Below are positions 32,514 to 40,960 of a stretch of 64,000 bases of DNA, in pieces; position 1 is the first letter of the stretch; each line of letters begins with the position of its first letter. Position numbers and translations under genes: made by a program. Under the pieces are notes generated by a model. The model did not search any database. It saw nothing but the letters and a program-made list of their open reading frames with translations, and was not told where the DNA came from. This DNA comes from CAYSYM01 sp964435115 (GTDB lineage Bacteria; Chloroflexota; UBA6077; CF-72): contig CAYSYM010000010.1 in NCBI GenBank assembly GCA_964435115.1, forward strand, positions 1-64,000. Reading direction: 5' to 3'.

Positions 32514-33143
32514 GTGATCAACGTCGAGGAAGCACCGGACGGACGAGCGCGGGTGTTCGTGGAGGATCCCCCCGTCGCTCGCTTCCTGTTCCAGAGCACC
32601 GCCGCCAGCGTGCTCTGGCTGGTGGTGCGGCTGTGGGTAGGGTGGCAGTGGTTTGATGCCGGTGCCCACGCGCTCTCGGACGCGAACGCCGGGGACGCGT
32701 CGCGGCGGGCCCTGCTCGACTACTGGGCGGCCACACTCCGCGTCGCGCCGAGCGACCGGCTCGGCCCGGTCGATGACTGGCTGCGGGGCGTGATGCAGGC
32801 CATGCTCAACCTGCGTGTCGAGTCCTGGGTCGCAGGCGCCATTGCGGCCGGCGAGCTCGCCCTGGGACTCGCGCTGCTCCTTGGCGCGTTCACCGGGATC
32901 GTGGCGGCGGCCGGGCTCCTCCTGGAACTCTTCGCCCACCTGCTGACCGGCGGCAACAGCACCACTATCGTGACCATCCCGCTGGCCATCCTCCTGATCC
33001 TTGGCTGGAAGAACGCGGGGTACCTGGGCTTCGACCGCTACCTGCTCCGACAGCTTGGCGCTCCGTGGTGGAGCCCCTACGCGCGTGGCGTGCCGCGCGC
33101 CGGCCGGCTGCCAGGCTCCTGGAGTCGGCCGCGTGGCAGGTAG
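32514..33143 (+). CDS. DoxX-family membrane protein
   Basis: DoxX-family proteins are small integral membrane proteins linked to redox or stress functions. From GTG 32514 the protein has 209 residues with about four membrane segments (LWLVVRLWVGWQWFDAG; AGELALGLALLLGAFTG; a third; IPLAILLILGWKNAGYLGFD). A conserved-type membrane Trp/Gly pattern and the final FDRYLLRQLGAPW fit the family. ATG 32403 is an alternative start. Its 3' end overlaps the convergent flavodoxin gene by 67 bases. Confidence 0.75.
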   Translation: MINVEEAPDGRARVFVEDPPVARFLFQSTAASVLWLVVRLWVGWQWFDAGAHALSDANAGDASRRALLDYWAATLRVAPSDRLGPVDDWLRGVMQAMLNLRVESWVAGAIAAGELALGLALLLGAFTGIVAAAGLLLELFAHLLTGGNSTTIVTIPLAILLILGWKNAGYLGFDRYLLRQLGAPWWSPYARGVPRAGRLPGSWSRPRGR

Positions 33144-33640
33144 GCTGCCAGCACGGCGCTCGCCCAGGCTCGGATCGTGTCCCAGTCGCGGCAGTCACCC
33201 TCGCCTCCGCCCCCGAACCGCCGGAAGAGCCAGCGCGCGAGCCACGACTCCTTCCCCGGGTCTGGCCCGATGCCGAGGAAGAAGGCCTCGTCCACCGGGT
33301 GGATCAGCGGCCGCACGGCGTCCAGGTAGGCCAGCCGTTTCCGACGGCTCCGCTCGTCGCTCCCGGCGTTCATGATGTGGACGCAGAACACCGCTACCGG
33401 CAAGCGCCCCAGGGCCTCCTGGCGCCGCTTGACGAATTCGACTGCCTCCGGTAGCCACTGGTCCCCGTTGACGGCGCTGCCGAGCACGACGGCCGCGTAG
33501 CCCTCCGGCCGCGGATCCTCCGTGACGGGCACGACGTCTACGCCGAAGCCGCGCGTGCGCAGCGTCTCAGCGATGGCAGCCGCCACCTCCGCCGTCGACC
33601 CGGTGCGAGTGGCGTAGGCCACCAGGATGCGCTCAGACAT
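33077..33640 (-). CDS. Flavodoxin-domain protein (HemG-like)
   Basis: The 187 residues begin ILVAYATRTGSTAEVAAAIAETL, the FMN phosphate-binding loop of flavodoxins. YAAVVLGSAVNGDQWLPEAVEFV and FFLGIGPDP follow at the positions of the other flavin loops. HemG-type menaquinone-linked protoporphyrinogen oxidase is one possibility, but no heme genes are near. It converges on and overlaps the DoxX gene. Confidence 0.75.
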   Translation of the reverse strand: MSERILVAYATRTGSTAEVAAAIAETLRTRGFGVDVVPVTEDPRPEGYAAVVLGSAVNGDQWLPEAVEFVKRRQEALGRLPVAVFCVHIMNAGSDERSRRKRLAYLDAVRPLIHPVDEAFFLGIGPDPGKESWLARWLFRRFGGGGEGDCRDWDTIRAWASAVLAAYLPRGRLQEPGSRPARGTPRA

Positions 33641-33958
33641 ACCCCATTCGCCTGCGTCCTAACCGTGCCCCAGCACGGGTTCCTCAGCACGCGTCGCGGG
33701 CAGGGGGTGGCGCCGCGCGTGTGGCGGCTGTCGCCCGCTCCGGCACCGGCGCCAGCTCGTGCGCAATGCCGGCGGCCCCGCGTTGACGCGGCGTTCACCC
33801 CCGGCGACGGGGACGACAACGCGTCCTCCCGATCCTGGGTGGTGGACGAGCGCCGAGTCGACGCCAGGGCGGCACGCGGGCGCCCCGCCGCAGTATCGTT
33901 GTGTTGACCAACCGGTCGCCATACGCCGAGGAGCACCACCAGCGAGGAGGGATGGCTC
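33641..33958. other. 318-base divergent region between flavodoxin and phosphoribosyltransferase genes
   Basis: No gene is seen. Near the right end TTGTGT (33899-33904) and TACGCC (33922-33927), 17 bases apart, could form a promoter for the phosphoribosyltransferase gene. The context caaccg-tcg-catacgc-gagg-agcacc is similar to the stretch before the zinc-ribbon gene (30660-30692), suggesting a shared control region. Confidence 0.4.
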
Positions 33959-34672
33959 ATGGACGCAGAGCCGGTGGTCGTCTTCGACTACCTCCCCCTG
34001 TTCCGCGACCGCGTGCAGGCCGGTGAGCTGCTCGCCGAGCGTCTCGAGGCGTACCGCGGCAGGCAGACCGTCGTCCTCGGCATCCCCCGCGGGGGCGTGC
34101 CGGTGGCGGCGGCCGTGGCGCTCCGGCTGGACGCCGAGCTGGACATCATCGTCGCGCGCAAGCTAGGCGCTCCCCAACAGCCCGAGCTGGCCCTTGGCGC
34201 CGTCACCGCCACCGGGGATCGCTACCTCAACCAGCCGATCCTCGAGGAGCTGCATGTGCCCGAGGCGTACTTGGAGCGCGTGACCACCGAGCAGGTCGCA
34301 GAGGCTCGGCAGCGCGAGGAGCGCTTCCGCGGGACCCGTCCGCCGAGCCGCATCCAGGGCCGCGTCGCGATCGTGGTGGACGACGGGCTGGCGACAGGCG
34401 CGACCATGCGCGCGGCGCTGCGGTCGGCGCGCGGCCAGCGCCCATCGCGGCTGGTCATGGCGGTCCCCGTCGGCCCCCCCCAGTCGTGCAGCGCGCTGGC
34501 CGCCGAAGCCGACGAGGTCGTCTGCCTCTACCAGCCGAGCCCGTTCTGGGCGGTGGGCCTGCACTACGAGCGCTTCCAGCCGCCCCAGGACGCCGACATC
34601 CAGCACCTGCTCGAGGAGGCGCATGCCCGGTACGCCGGCCAGCCCGCCGCCCCCGATGCAGGGCCAAGCTGA
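33959..34672 (+). CDS. Phosphoribosyltransferase-domain protein
   Basis: The 237-residue protein has the PRT fold: VVLGIPRGGVPVAAAVALRL near the N-terminus and the PRPP-binding loop VAIVVDDGLATGATMRAAL at about residues 138-155. Its closest type is the family found beside alpha/beta hydrolases and stress proteins; the specific substrate is unknown. ATG 33959 is preceded by gcgaggaggga. It overlaps the next gene by 50 bases. Confidence 0.85.
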   Translation: MDAEPVVVFDYLPLFRDRVQAGELLAERLEAYRGRQTVVLGIPRGGVPVAAAVALRLDAELDIIVARKLGAPQQPELALGAVTATGDRYLNQPILEELHVPEAYLERVTTEQVAEARQREERFRGTRPPSRIQGRVAIVVDDGLATGATMRAALRSARGQRPSRLVMAVPVGPPQSCSALAAEADEVVCLYQPSPFWAVGLHYERFQPPQDADIQHLLEEAHARYAGQPAAPDAGPS

Positions 34673-35711
34673 CTCCACCGAGCAGGCGCCGAGCCTCACG
34701 CTCGCCCTCACCGGCGACGTGATGCTCGGCCGGGGCGTGAGCGAGACGATCGCGCACCACGGCGTCGCCTACCCCTGGGGGAACGTGCTGCCGCTCCTCC
34801 GCCGTGCGGACCTCCGCCTGATCAACCTCGAGTGTGCCCTCACTGCCGAGACGCGGCGCTGGCAGTACGATCCGCTCAAGCCCTTCTACTTCCGAGCCGA
34901 GCCGGCGGCCGTGGACGTGCTGCGGGCCGCCGGGGTGGACTTCGCCTGCCTGGCGAACAACCACGCGGCCGACTTCGGCATGGCAGGCCTGCGAGAGACT
35001 GTGGACGTGCTGGACCGCGCGGCGATCGCCCACGCCGGCGCCGGGGCCAACCTGGACGCCGCCTGGGCGCCGGCCCGTCTCGTCGCCGGCGGCTGCCGCG
35101 TCGCGGTTGTGGCGTGCGCCGACTACCCGTCTGCCTGGGCTGCCACCGCCACCAGGCCGGGCATCGCCTTCGTCCAGGTCTCGACGGCGGAGGCCGACTT
35201 CGCGCCCGTCGAACGAGCCCTCGCCCGCGCCACGGCATGGGCCGACCTGGTGGTCTTCACCATCCATTGGGGCCCCAACATGCGGCTGCGCCCGAGCGAC
35301 GCGTTCCGCGACTTCGCCCGCCGCGTCGTCGAAGCCGGCGCCGACCTCTTCTGGGGCCACAGCGCCCACGTGGCCCAGGGCATCGAGCTCAGGCAGGGGC
35401 GCCCGGTCATCTACGACAGTGGGGATTTCGTGGACGACTACGCGGTCGACCCCGAGCTACGCAACGACCTGTCCGCGCTGTACCTCGTGCGGGCGCGGCC
35501 GCACGCCGTCGACCGCGTCGAGCTGGTCCCGATCCGGATCCGCCGCTGCCAGGCCAACCTGGCCGAGCCGCCGGACCGTGGGTGGTTCACGCGGCACATG
35601 CGGCAGCTCTGCGGTGAGATGGGGACGCGGGTAGCAGTTGGCCCAGCCGGACTGTCGATCGACGTGGCGGCGGCACGACCCGGCTCCCCCGCCGAGCGCG
35701 CCCGGGCCTGA
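34623..35711 (+). CDS. CapA-family protein (metallophosphatase fold)
   Basis: CapA-like proteins are metallophosphatase-fold enzymes linked to poly-gamma-glutamate and surface polymers. The 362 residues show LALTGDVMLGRGV, LINLECALT, FACLANNHAADFGMAGL (the NNH metal motif), VFTIHWGPNM and FWGHSAHVAQGIE, covering the family's metal sites. There is no signal peptide, so it would act in the cytoplasm. ATG 34623 lies three bases after gaggagg; ATG 34656 lacks a ribosome binding site. It overlaps the phosphoribosyltransferase gene by 50 bases. Confidence 0.85.
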   Translation: MPGTPASPPPPMQGQADSTEQAPSLTLALTGDVMLGRGVSETIAHHGVAYPWGNVLPLLRRADLRLINLECALTAETRRWQYDPLKPFYFRAEPAAVDVLRAAGVDFACLANNHAADFGMAGLRETVDVLDRAAIAHAGAGANLDAAWAPARLVAGGCRVAVVACADYPSAWAATATRPGIAFVQVSTAEADFAPVERALARATAWADLVVFTIHWGPNMRLRPSDAFRDFARRVVEAGADLFWGHSAHVAQGIELRQGRPVIYDSGDFVDDYAVDPELRNDLSALYLVRARPHAVDRVELVPIRIRRCQANLAEPPDRGWFTRHMRQLCGEMGTRVAVGPAGLSIDVAAARPGSPAERARA

Positions 35712-35914
35712 GCCCGCCCCCGCCCTCAGCGCTCCGCGGCGTCCCGCGTTACGCGCCGTTTACATACGGCTACCCGGCGATCCACCTGGGCAGGCTAGCG
35801 TCTGAGTGCGGGCGCCGAACCGCGCCTCTGGCGCCACCTGGTTCAGCGTGAACCGCGGCACGGCAGGCTCCCGCCGGCGACAGAGTAGGCTGAACGTCTC
35901 GAAGGAGAGGCTGC

Positions 35915-36142
35915 ATGGCAGCGCCGCCACGGCACAAGACCAGGGCTTCGCCCAGATCTCGGGCACGCTACAAGTCGAGAGGTGGGGAGAAGCGCTTCGC
36001 CGACAAGACGACCCTGAACGCGCCATCGAGCCCGCCGGGTGTGCGGCCCGGGCCGCAGGGCGAGCAGGCGGACGAGGATCGGACGGGGCGCTCCATTGGA
36101 CGCTTCGGCGGAGCGGGCGAGCCGCCGCTTCCCAAGAAGTAG
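35915..36142 (+). CDS. Small basic protein, unknown
   Basis: The 75-residue protein starts at ATG 35915 after gaaggagagg. It is rich in Lys, Arg, Gly and Pro (net basic) and ends IGRFGGAGEPPLPKK. I recognise no domain; it is probably disordered and could bind nucleic acid. It lies 28 bases before the ATPase operon in the same direction. A TAGGCT box at 35887-35892 might be its -10. Confidence 0.5.
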   Translation: MAAPPRHKTRASPRSRARYKSRGGEKRFADKTTLNAPSSPPGVRPGPQGEQADEDRTGRSIGRFGGAGEPPLPKK

Positions 36143-36170
36143 CTGATGGGTCGGGACGGAGGGCCGGAGG

Positions 36171-36566
36171 ATGGTAGCGCCGACACTCCTGGAGGTGATC
36201 GCCGCCAGAGAGCGCGACCTTCGGGCCCGGCTGCTCGCCGCGCGGGCGCGCGCCGACGCCATCGTCGCCGAGGCGGCTGCCCAGGCGGAGACCCTGCGCC
36301 AGCGCGAGGAGGCCGCGGCATCCGAGGAGGCGCGCGCCTGGCTGGAGGCCGAGCTGGACCGGGCGCGGTGCGAGGCGGAGGCAGCGGTCGCGCAGGCGGC
36401 GACTGAGCTCCGCCGCGTCTCGGGCGACCCGGCCGAGCTGCAGGGCGCCGTCGACCTCGTGGTGGGCGCGGTCCTGCTGGTCCCGCGCGATCCGGGCGCG
36501 CCTCCGCCCTGGCGGGGGCCGCGGACGCGGCGTCCGTCCGACGACGTGGCAGGCGTCGCGGGGTAG
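36171..36566 (+). CDS. V/A-type ATPase stalk subunit (G/H)
   Basis: The 131-residue protein is mostly one long helix: LLEVIAARERDLRARLLAARARADAIVAEAAAQAETLRQ and on to about residue 95, the pattern of the peripheral-stalk G/H subunit that pairs with E. The C-terminal 35 residues are Pro/Arg-rich. It begins the nine-gene ATPase operon and ends four bases before the subunit I start. Confidence 0.75.
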   Translation: MVAPTLLEVIAARERDLRARLLAARARADAIVAEAAAQAETLRQREEAAASEEARAWLEAELDRARCEAEAAVAQAATELRRVSGDPAELQGAVDLVVGAVLLVPRDPGAPPPWRGPRTRRPSDDVAGVAG

Positions 36567-36570
36567 GTGC

Positions 36571-38493
36571 ATGCTGGTGCCAATGGCCAAAGTCGAGATC
36601 GTCGGGCTGAAATCCGACCTCGCCCGCGTCCTGAGCGTCGTCCACCGCCTCGGCGCGCTCGACGTTCGACCGCAGGCGCCGCCCAGCCCGCTCGAGACGC
36701 CGACGATGCGGCTGGTCTGCGTGGACCGCGAGCAGGTCGAACGTGTGGAGCGGGTCGTCGAGCGACTCGGAACCTTGGTGGGGCTGCTCGCCGCGCCACC
36801 ACGCCCCTCGGCGGCCGTCACAGAGGAGGCTTCCAACCAGACGACGCCGGAGGTCCTCGCCTACGCGGAGGAGCTCCTCGCCACGGTCGAGCCGGCGAGC
36901 CAGGCGGGCGCCAGCCGCCGGACGGCGCTCGAAGCCGAGCTGGGCGCCCTCCGACAGCACCGGGACGTGATGCGCCGACTGCTGCCCATAGCGGAGAGCA
37001 TCGTCGACCTGGAGGGGTTCGAGACGGTTGCTCTAGTGGTCCAGCCACAGTACCGCCACGTCGTGGACACGCTGCGGGAGGAGCTGGCGTCGGTCACGCG
37101 ACAGCAGTGCGAGGTCATCGCGACTGAGTCGCCGGACGGCGGCATCGCCGTCCTCCTCGTCTTCAACCGGCGGTTCGCGGCCGACGTGCACGGGCTGCTC
37201 AGCCACGAGCAGCTCGTGGAGGTGCGATTGCCCAGCCAGTACCGCGGCCGCCCGTTGAGAGGCGCACTCGCCGAGATCGCGCGCAGGGAGGACGAGATTC
37301 CTCGCGAGCTCACCAATCTCGCAGACGACCTCAGCGCAGCCCTGTCGCCGGTGGCGGGCCCGCTCGCCGCGTACCGCGCGGCGCTCCTCGACCGACTCGA
37401 CGAGCTGAGGGTCGCGGGGAGCTGCCTGGAGACAGACTACACCTTCGCCCTGGGTGGCTGGCTGCCGGACCGAGACGTGCCACGCCTCGAGCGCGCGCTC
37501 CAGCACGCCCTGGCCGGGCGGGTGCTGCTCCGGCGCCTGCCCTTCTCACGCGCCGACTGGGACGAGATGCCGGTCCTGCTGGAGAACCCCAGGCTGGTCC
37601 GCCCGTTTGAGGTGCTCCTGCGTCTCCTGCCCGCCCCCCGCTACGGCACGATCGATCCCACGCCCTTCCTCGCCTTCTTCTTCCCGTTCTTCTTCGGCTT
37701 GATCGTCGGCGACGTTGGCTACGGGCTCGTCCTGCTCGGCCTGGCGCTGTGGATCCAGCGGCGCGGGACGGGGCCGCCGTGGATGCAGCAGGGGGCGCGC
37801 GTGATCGCCATGGGCTCGCTCGTGGCGGTCGCCTTCGGCCTTGCGTTCGGGGAGTTCTTCGGGAGCTTCGGCCAGGCGTTCGGGCTGCGCCCGCTCGTGG
37901 CCGCTCGCAGGGACGCGATTCCGCCGCTGCTCCTGTTCAGCGTCGGCGTCGGGGCCGTCCAGGTCGGGCTGGGGCTCGTGCTGGGCGCCGTGAACGAGTA
38001 CCTGGAGCGCCACCGGAAGGAGATGCTCTCCCACATCGGGACGCTCGCCGCGCTGGTGGCGGTCTTCGGCCTGGTCGGCGTCGCGGCCGACCTCCTGCCC
38101 GGGGGGCTGCTCACTCCCGGCATCGCGCTCCTCGCCGCCGCCACGGCGCTGCTGGTCTACAGCGTGGGGTTGCTGGGACCGCTGGAAGTCGTTGGGGTGC
38201 TGGGCAACGTGCTCAGCTACACCCGCCTGGTCGCGGTCGGGCTCGCGTCGGCCATCCTGGCCGACGTCGCCAACCAGATGGCGGGGCGCACCGGGAGTGT
38301 GCTCCTGGGCGTCATCGTCGGCGCACTGTTTCACGGGCTGAACCTCGCGCTCGGGCTGCTCAGCCCGTCCATCCAGAGCCTGCGCCTGCAGTACGTGGAG
38401 TTCTTCGGGCGGTTCTTCCAGCCGGGTGGGAGGCCGTATGCGCCGTTCCAGCGGCGCGCCGTCGCCTGCGGAGACCGGGGTGTCCCCGTCTGA
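36571..38493 (+). CDS. V/A-type ATPase subunit I (a)
   Basis: Subunit I is the membrane stator through which ions reach the proteolipid ring. The N-terminal half (1-350) is soluble with coiled coils and the start MAKVEIVGLKSDLARVL. The C-terminal half has seven hydrophobic segments beginning FLAFFFPFFFGLIVGDVGYGLVLL. LGNVLSYTRLVAVGLASAILADVANQM carries the conserved Arg of the ion path. The length of 640 is typical. The last 20 or so residues are an atypical tail. Confidence 0.93.
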   Translation: MLVPMAKVEIVGLKSDLARVLSVVHRLGALDVRPQAPPSPLETPTMRLVCVDREQVERVERVVERLGTLVGLLAAPPRPSAAVTEEASNQTTPEVLAYAEELLATVEPASQAGASRRTALEAELGALRQHRDVMRRLLPIAESIVDLEGFETVALVVQPQYRHVVDTLREELASVTRQQCEVIATESPDGGIAVLLVFNRRFAADVHGLLSHEQLVEVRLPSQYRGRPLRGALAEIARREDEIPRELTNLADDLSAALSPVAGPLAAYRAALLDRLDELRVAGSCLETDYTFALGGWLPDRDVPRLERALQHALAGRVLLRRLPFSRADWDEMPVLLENPRLVRPFEVLLRLLPAPRYGTIDPTPFLAFFFPFFFGLIVGDVGYGLVLLGLALWIQRRGTGPPWMQQGARVIAMGSLVAVAFGLAFGEFFGSFGQAFGLRPLVAARRDAIPPLLLFSVGVGAVQVGLGLVLGAVNEYLERHRKEMLSHIGTLAALVAVFGLVGVAADLLPGGLLTPGIALLAAATALLVYSVGLLGPLEVVGVLGNVLSYTRLVAVGLASAILADVANQMAGRTGSVLLGVIVGALFHGLNLALGLLSPSIQSLRLQYVEFFGRFFQPGGRPYAPFQRRAVACGDRGVPV

Positions 38494-38540
38494 GCTGTTC
38501 GCCGGCCGGCGTGAGCGGCCGGCTGAAAGGAGGTCACGCG

Positions 38541-38753
38541 GTGGAGGCATCGTTTCTGGCACTGGCCGCGGCGCTGGCTGTCGGGCTGACAGCCTTCGGC
38601 ACTGCCTACGCGCAGGCGCGCATCGGGGCCGCCGGGGCAGGCGCCATTGCCGAGCGTCCTGAGGTCACCGGCAGCATCATCATCCTGGAGGCGATCCCCG
38701 AAACGATGATCATCCTCGGGTTCGTCGTCGCCACCCTCCTCATCCTCCGCTAG
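38541..38753 (+). CDS. V/A-type ATPase proteolipid subunit K (c)
   Basis: The subunit forms the rotating ion-carrying ring. GTG 38541 follows aaaggagg. The 70 residues form one helical hairpin (two membrane helices), the small 8-kDa type. The ion-binding Glu is most likely Glu54 in AIPETMIILGFV. A sodium-type ring often has Gln after this PET motif; here it is Met, which leans towards protons, but this is weak evidence. Confidence 0.9.
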   Translation: MEASFLALAAALAVGLTAFGTAYAQARIGAAGAGAIAERPEVTGSIIILEAIPETMIILGFVVATLLILR

Positions 38754-38782
38754 ACCCGCGGGGCAGCACAGAGGAGGTCGCT

Positions 38783-39523
38783 CTGAGTCTGGCCGAGCTC
38801 CTGGCCGCCATGCAGAGCGCGGCGGCTGAAGAAGAAGCGCAGATCCTGCGGGCCGCCCGCGAGGAGGCTGAAGAGCGGTTGGTGGCCGCGCGGGCGGCCT
38901 CGGCCTCGGCCCGCCGACGCCATTGTGCCGAGGCCGAGGCGACGCTGCGAGCTGAGCGTGCCCGGTTGGAGAGCGAGGCGCGCCTGCGCATCACCGCGGA
39001 ACGCGCCGCGGCCCGCGAGGCGCTCGTCCGGAGCGCCTTCGAGGCAGTGGAACAGGCCCTGGCCGGTGCCCGCGCGCTCGACGTCTATCCGAGGGCGCTC
39101 GAGGCGCTCCTGGCCGAAGCGCTGCGCCAGTTCCCCGCGGGTGAGCGCCTGGTCGTGCGCTGCGACCGCCGCGACACCGCGTGGCTCTCCGACCGCGGCC
39201 TCGTCCTCGACCCGTCGCTGGGCGGCTGGGGCGGGTGCGTCGTGCAGCAGCCGAGCGGCGCGGTCGTCGCGGACAACACGCTGGAGCGGCGTTTCGAGCG
39301 CGCCCGCGAGACCCTGTGGGTGGAGGTCGCCACCCTCCTCGCCGGCGGCGCGTCGGCGGCCCCGACGGCCGGTCCTCCGCCACCGCGGCCCAGACAGCGG
39401 CCTCCGGCCGCGCTCGGGGCTGCGCGCCCTCGTCTCGAAGATGCTCCGCCCGTACGCCGAGGCCGCCAGGGACCGGCACCCGGGCGGCCCTCATGCCAAG
39501 CAGCAGGCCTGGCTTCGAGGTAG
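38783..39523 (+). CDS. V/A-type ATPase subunit E, CTG start
   Basis: Subunit E is the peripheral-stalk partner of G/H. The family N-terminus SLAELLAAMQSAAAEEEAQIL runs upstream of the first ATG (38810) to a CTG at 38783, five bases after gaggagg; no ATG, GTG or TTG fits. A CTG start is therefore likely and rare. The long N-terminal helix is followed by the C-terminal head (DPSLGGWGGCVVQQPSG, the usual GG-V motif). The last 45 residues are a Pro/Arg-rich tail. Confidence 0.85.
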   Translation: MSLAELLAAMQSAAAEEEAQILRAAREEAEERLVAARAASASARRRHCAEAEATLRAERARLESEARLRITAERAAAREALVRSAFEAVEQALAGARALDVYPRALEALLAEALRQFPAGERLVVRCDRRDTAWLSDRGLVLDPSLGGWGGCVVQQPSGAVVADNTLERRFERARETLWVEVATLLAGGASAAPTAGPPPPRPRQRPPAALGAARPRLEDAPPVRRGRQGPAPGRPSCQAAGLASR

Positions 39524-39527
39524 GCGC

Positions 39528-40610
39528 GTGCACGAGTACGACTACGCCAACGCCCGTATTCGGGGTCTCCGCGGCCGTCTGCTGCGGCAGAAAGACCTGG
39601 ACGCCCTGGCCGGCCTGCCAGCGGTGGCCGACGTGGTCGCCTGGCTCGGGCGGACCGACTACGCGCCAGAGGTGGAGGCCGCGGAAGAGCACGCCTCCGG
39701 CGTCGCGCTGGTCGACGAGGCGGCGAGGCGGAACCTGGAGCGGCGGGTGCGCGCGGCTACGCGCGCGTTCGAGGCGGAGGCGCCAGGAGTGCCCACCTCC
39801 GCCCGCCGCCTGGTGGGCGTGCTCGTGGCGCGCTACGACCTGTTCAACCTGGTCACGATCCTCAGGGCGAGGGCGGCCGGGAGCGCCCCGGCCGCCGTCC
39901 TCACTGCCCTCCTGCCCGCCGGCGAGCTGGGCGAATCCCAGCTCGCGCGACTGGCCGAGTCGCGCGACGTCGGGCGGTTCGTCCTGGAAGCGCGCCGGAC
40001 CGGGCTGCCCTACCTGCAGGACCTCGTCGCCGACCGGCGGGGCCGCGAGCTGAGTCAGAGCGTCTCTGGCCTGGAGACGGCGCTGCGTCGGGCTTTCCTC
40101 AGGTGGGCCGAGGCTCAGCTCGAGAGGCGTGGCGGCCAGAACACGCAGATCGTGCGCGAGGCGCTGGCGCTGGAGGTGGACGCATCCAACCTGCTGATCG
40201 TGCTCCGGCTCGCTCGTGCGGGTGTCCGTGTGGATCGTGGCACACTCGCCAGCCTGCTCCTCCCCGGCGGCTCCATCCCGGTCGAGCGGATCGGCGTCGC
40301 CCCTGAGCGAGCCTCGCCCCTCCAGGCGCTCGGCTCGCTCAGGGGCTCACCCTTCGTCCGCGCGCTGGCCGTCCGCCTAACTCTCGGCACGCTGTTCGAC
40401 GAGACGGCGGACGTCGAGTGGGCGACCGAGCGCTACCTGGGCCGCTGGGCGGAAGCCCAGGTGTTCCGCGACCCACTCGGTATCGCGCTCGCGCTTGCCT
40501 ACCTGGCCGCGAAGGTGAGCGAGGCCCGGGCGCTCCGCTTGCTGGCGCGCGGGGTCGCCGCGCGCTGGCCGCGCGCGCGGCTGCGCTCGCTGCTAGCGGC
40601 CGCATGAGGG
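39528..40610 (+). CDS. V/A-type ATPase subunit C (d)
   Basis: Subunit C is the socket linking the central rotor to the proteolipid ring. I start at GTG 39528 (VHEYDYANARIRGLRGRLL), which matches the family beginning, seven bases after gagg. An in-frame ATG at 39441 lies inside subunit E. About 360 residues make three helical repeats (for example LVARYDLFNLVTILRAR and LEVDASNLLIVLRLA). It directly follows the E stop and is followed by F. Confidence 0.87.
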
Positions 40611-40617
40611 GCGTGAC

Positions 40618-40959
40618 ATGGCCGACATGCTGGTCATCGTTCCGCCCGAGCTGGCCGACGGGGTCCACCTCGCCGGTGCACGAGTCTGGCCGGCAGCCGA
40701 CGCTCAGACCGCTCGGGACCTGCTCCTGGCCGGTCTCGACGACCAGGACGCGGGGATTGTCGCCATGGCCGACCGCTACTTCGACGTGCTGGACGCACGC
40801 ACGCGGCGCCTCGTCGAGCAGCGGTACCGGCCGGTCGTCGTCTCGATGCCGACGCGAGTCACGCTTCGACCCGAAGAGCAGCGCCGCGAGCATCTCAGCG
40901 AGCTGATCCGCCGCGCGGTGGGGCTGAAGATCGTCCTCAGCGGCGGGCGAGGCCACTGA
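40618..40959 (+). CDS. V/A-type ATPase subunit F
   Basis: Subunit F is a central-rotor protein. The 113 residues show an alpha/beta fold with DQDAGIVAMADRYFDVLD (the usual DIGIILI-type strand) and RPVVVSMPTRV. The C-terminal helix region LIRRAVGLKI is the segment that contacts D and the A/B hexamer. It ends one base before the A-subunit ATG. Confidence 0.88.
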   Translation: MADMLVIVPPELADGVHLAGARVWPAADAQTARDLLLAGLDDQDAGIVAMADRYFDVLDARTRRLVEQRYRPVVVSMPTRVTLRPEEQRREHLSELIRRAVGLKIVLSGGRGH

Positions 40960-40960
40960 G

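Noticed and set aside
33077..33143. Overlap of DoxX and flavodoxin genes as a sign of a wrong call
   Set aside because: Both proteins carry clear family features. The overlap lies in variable C-terminal ends, so convergent overlap is acceptable.
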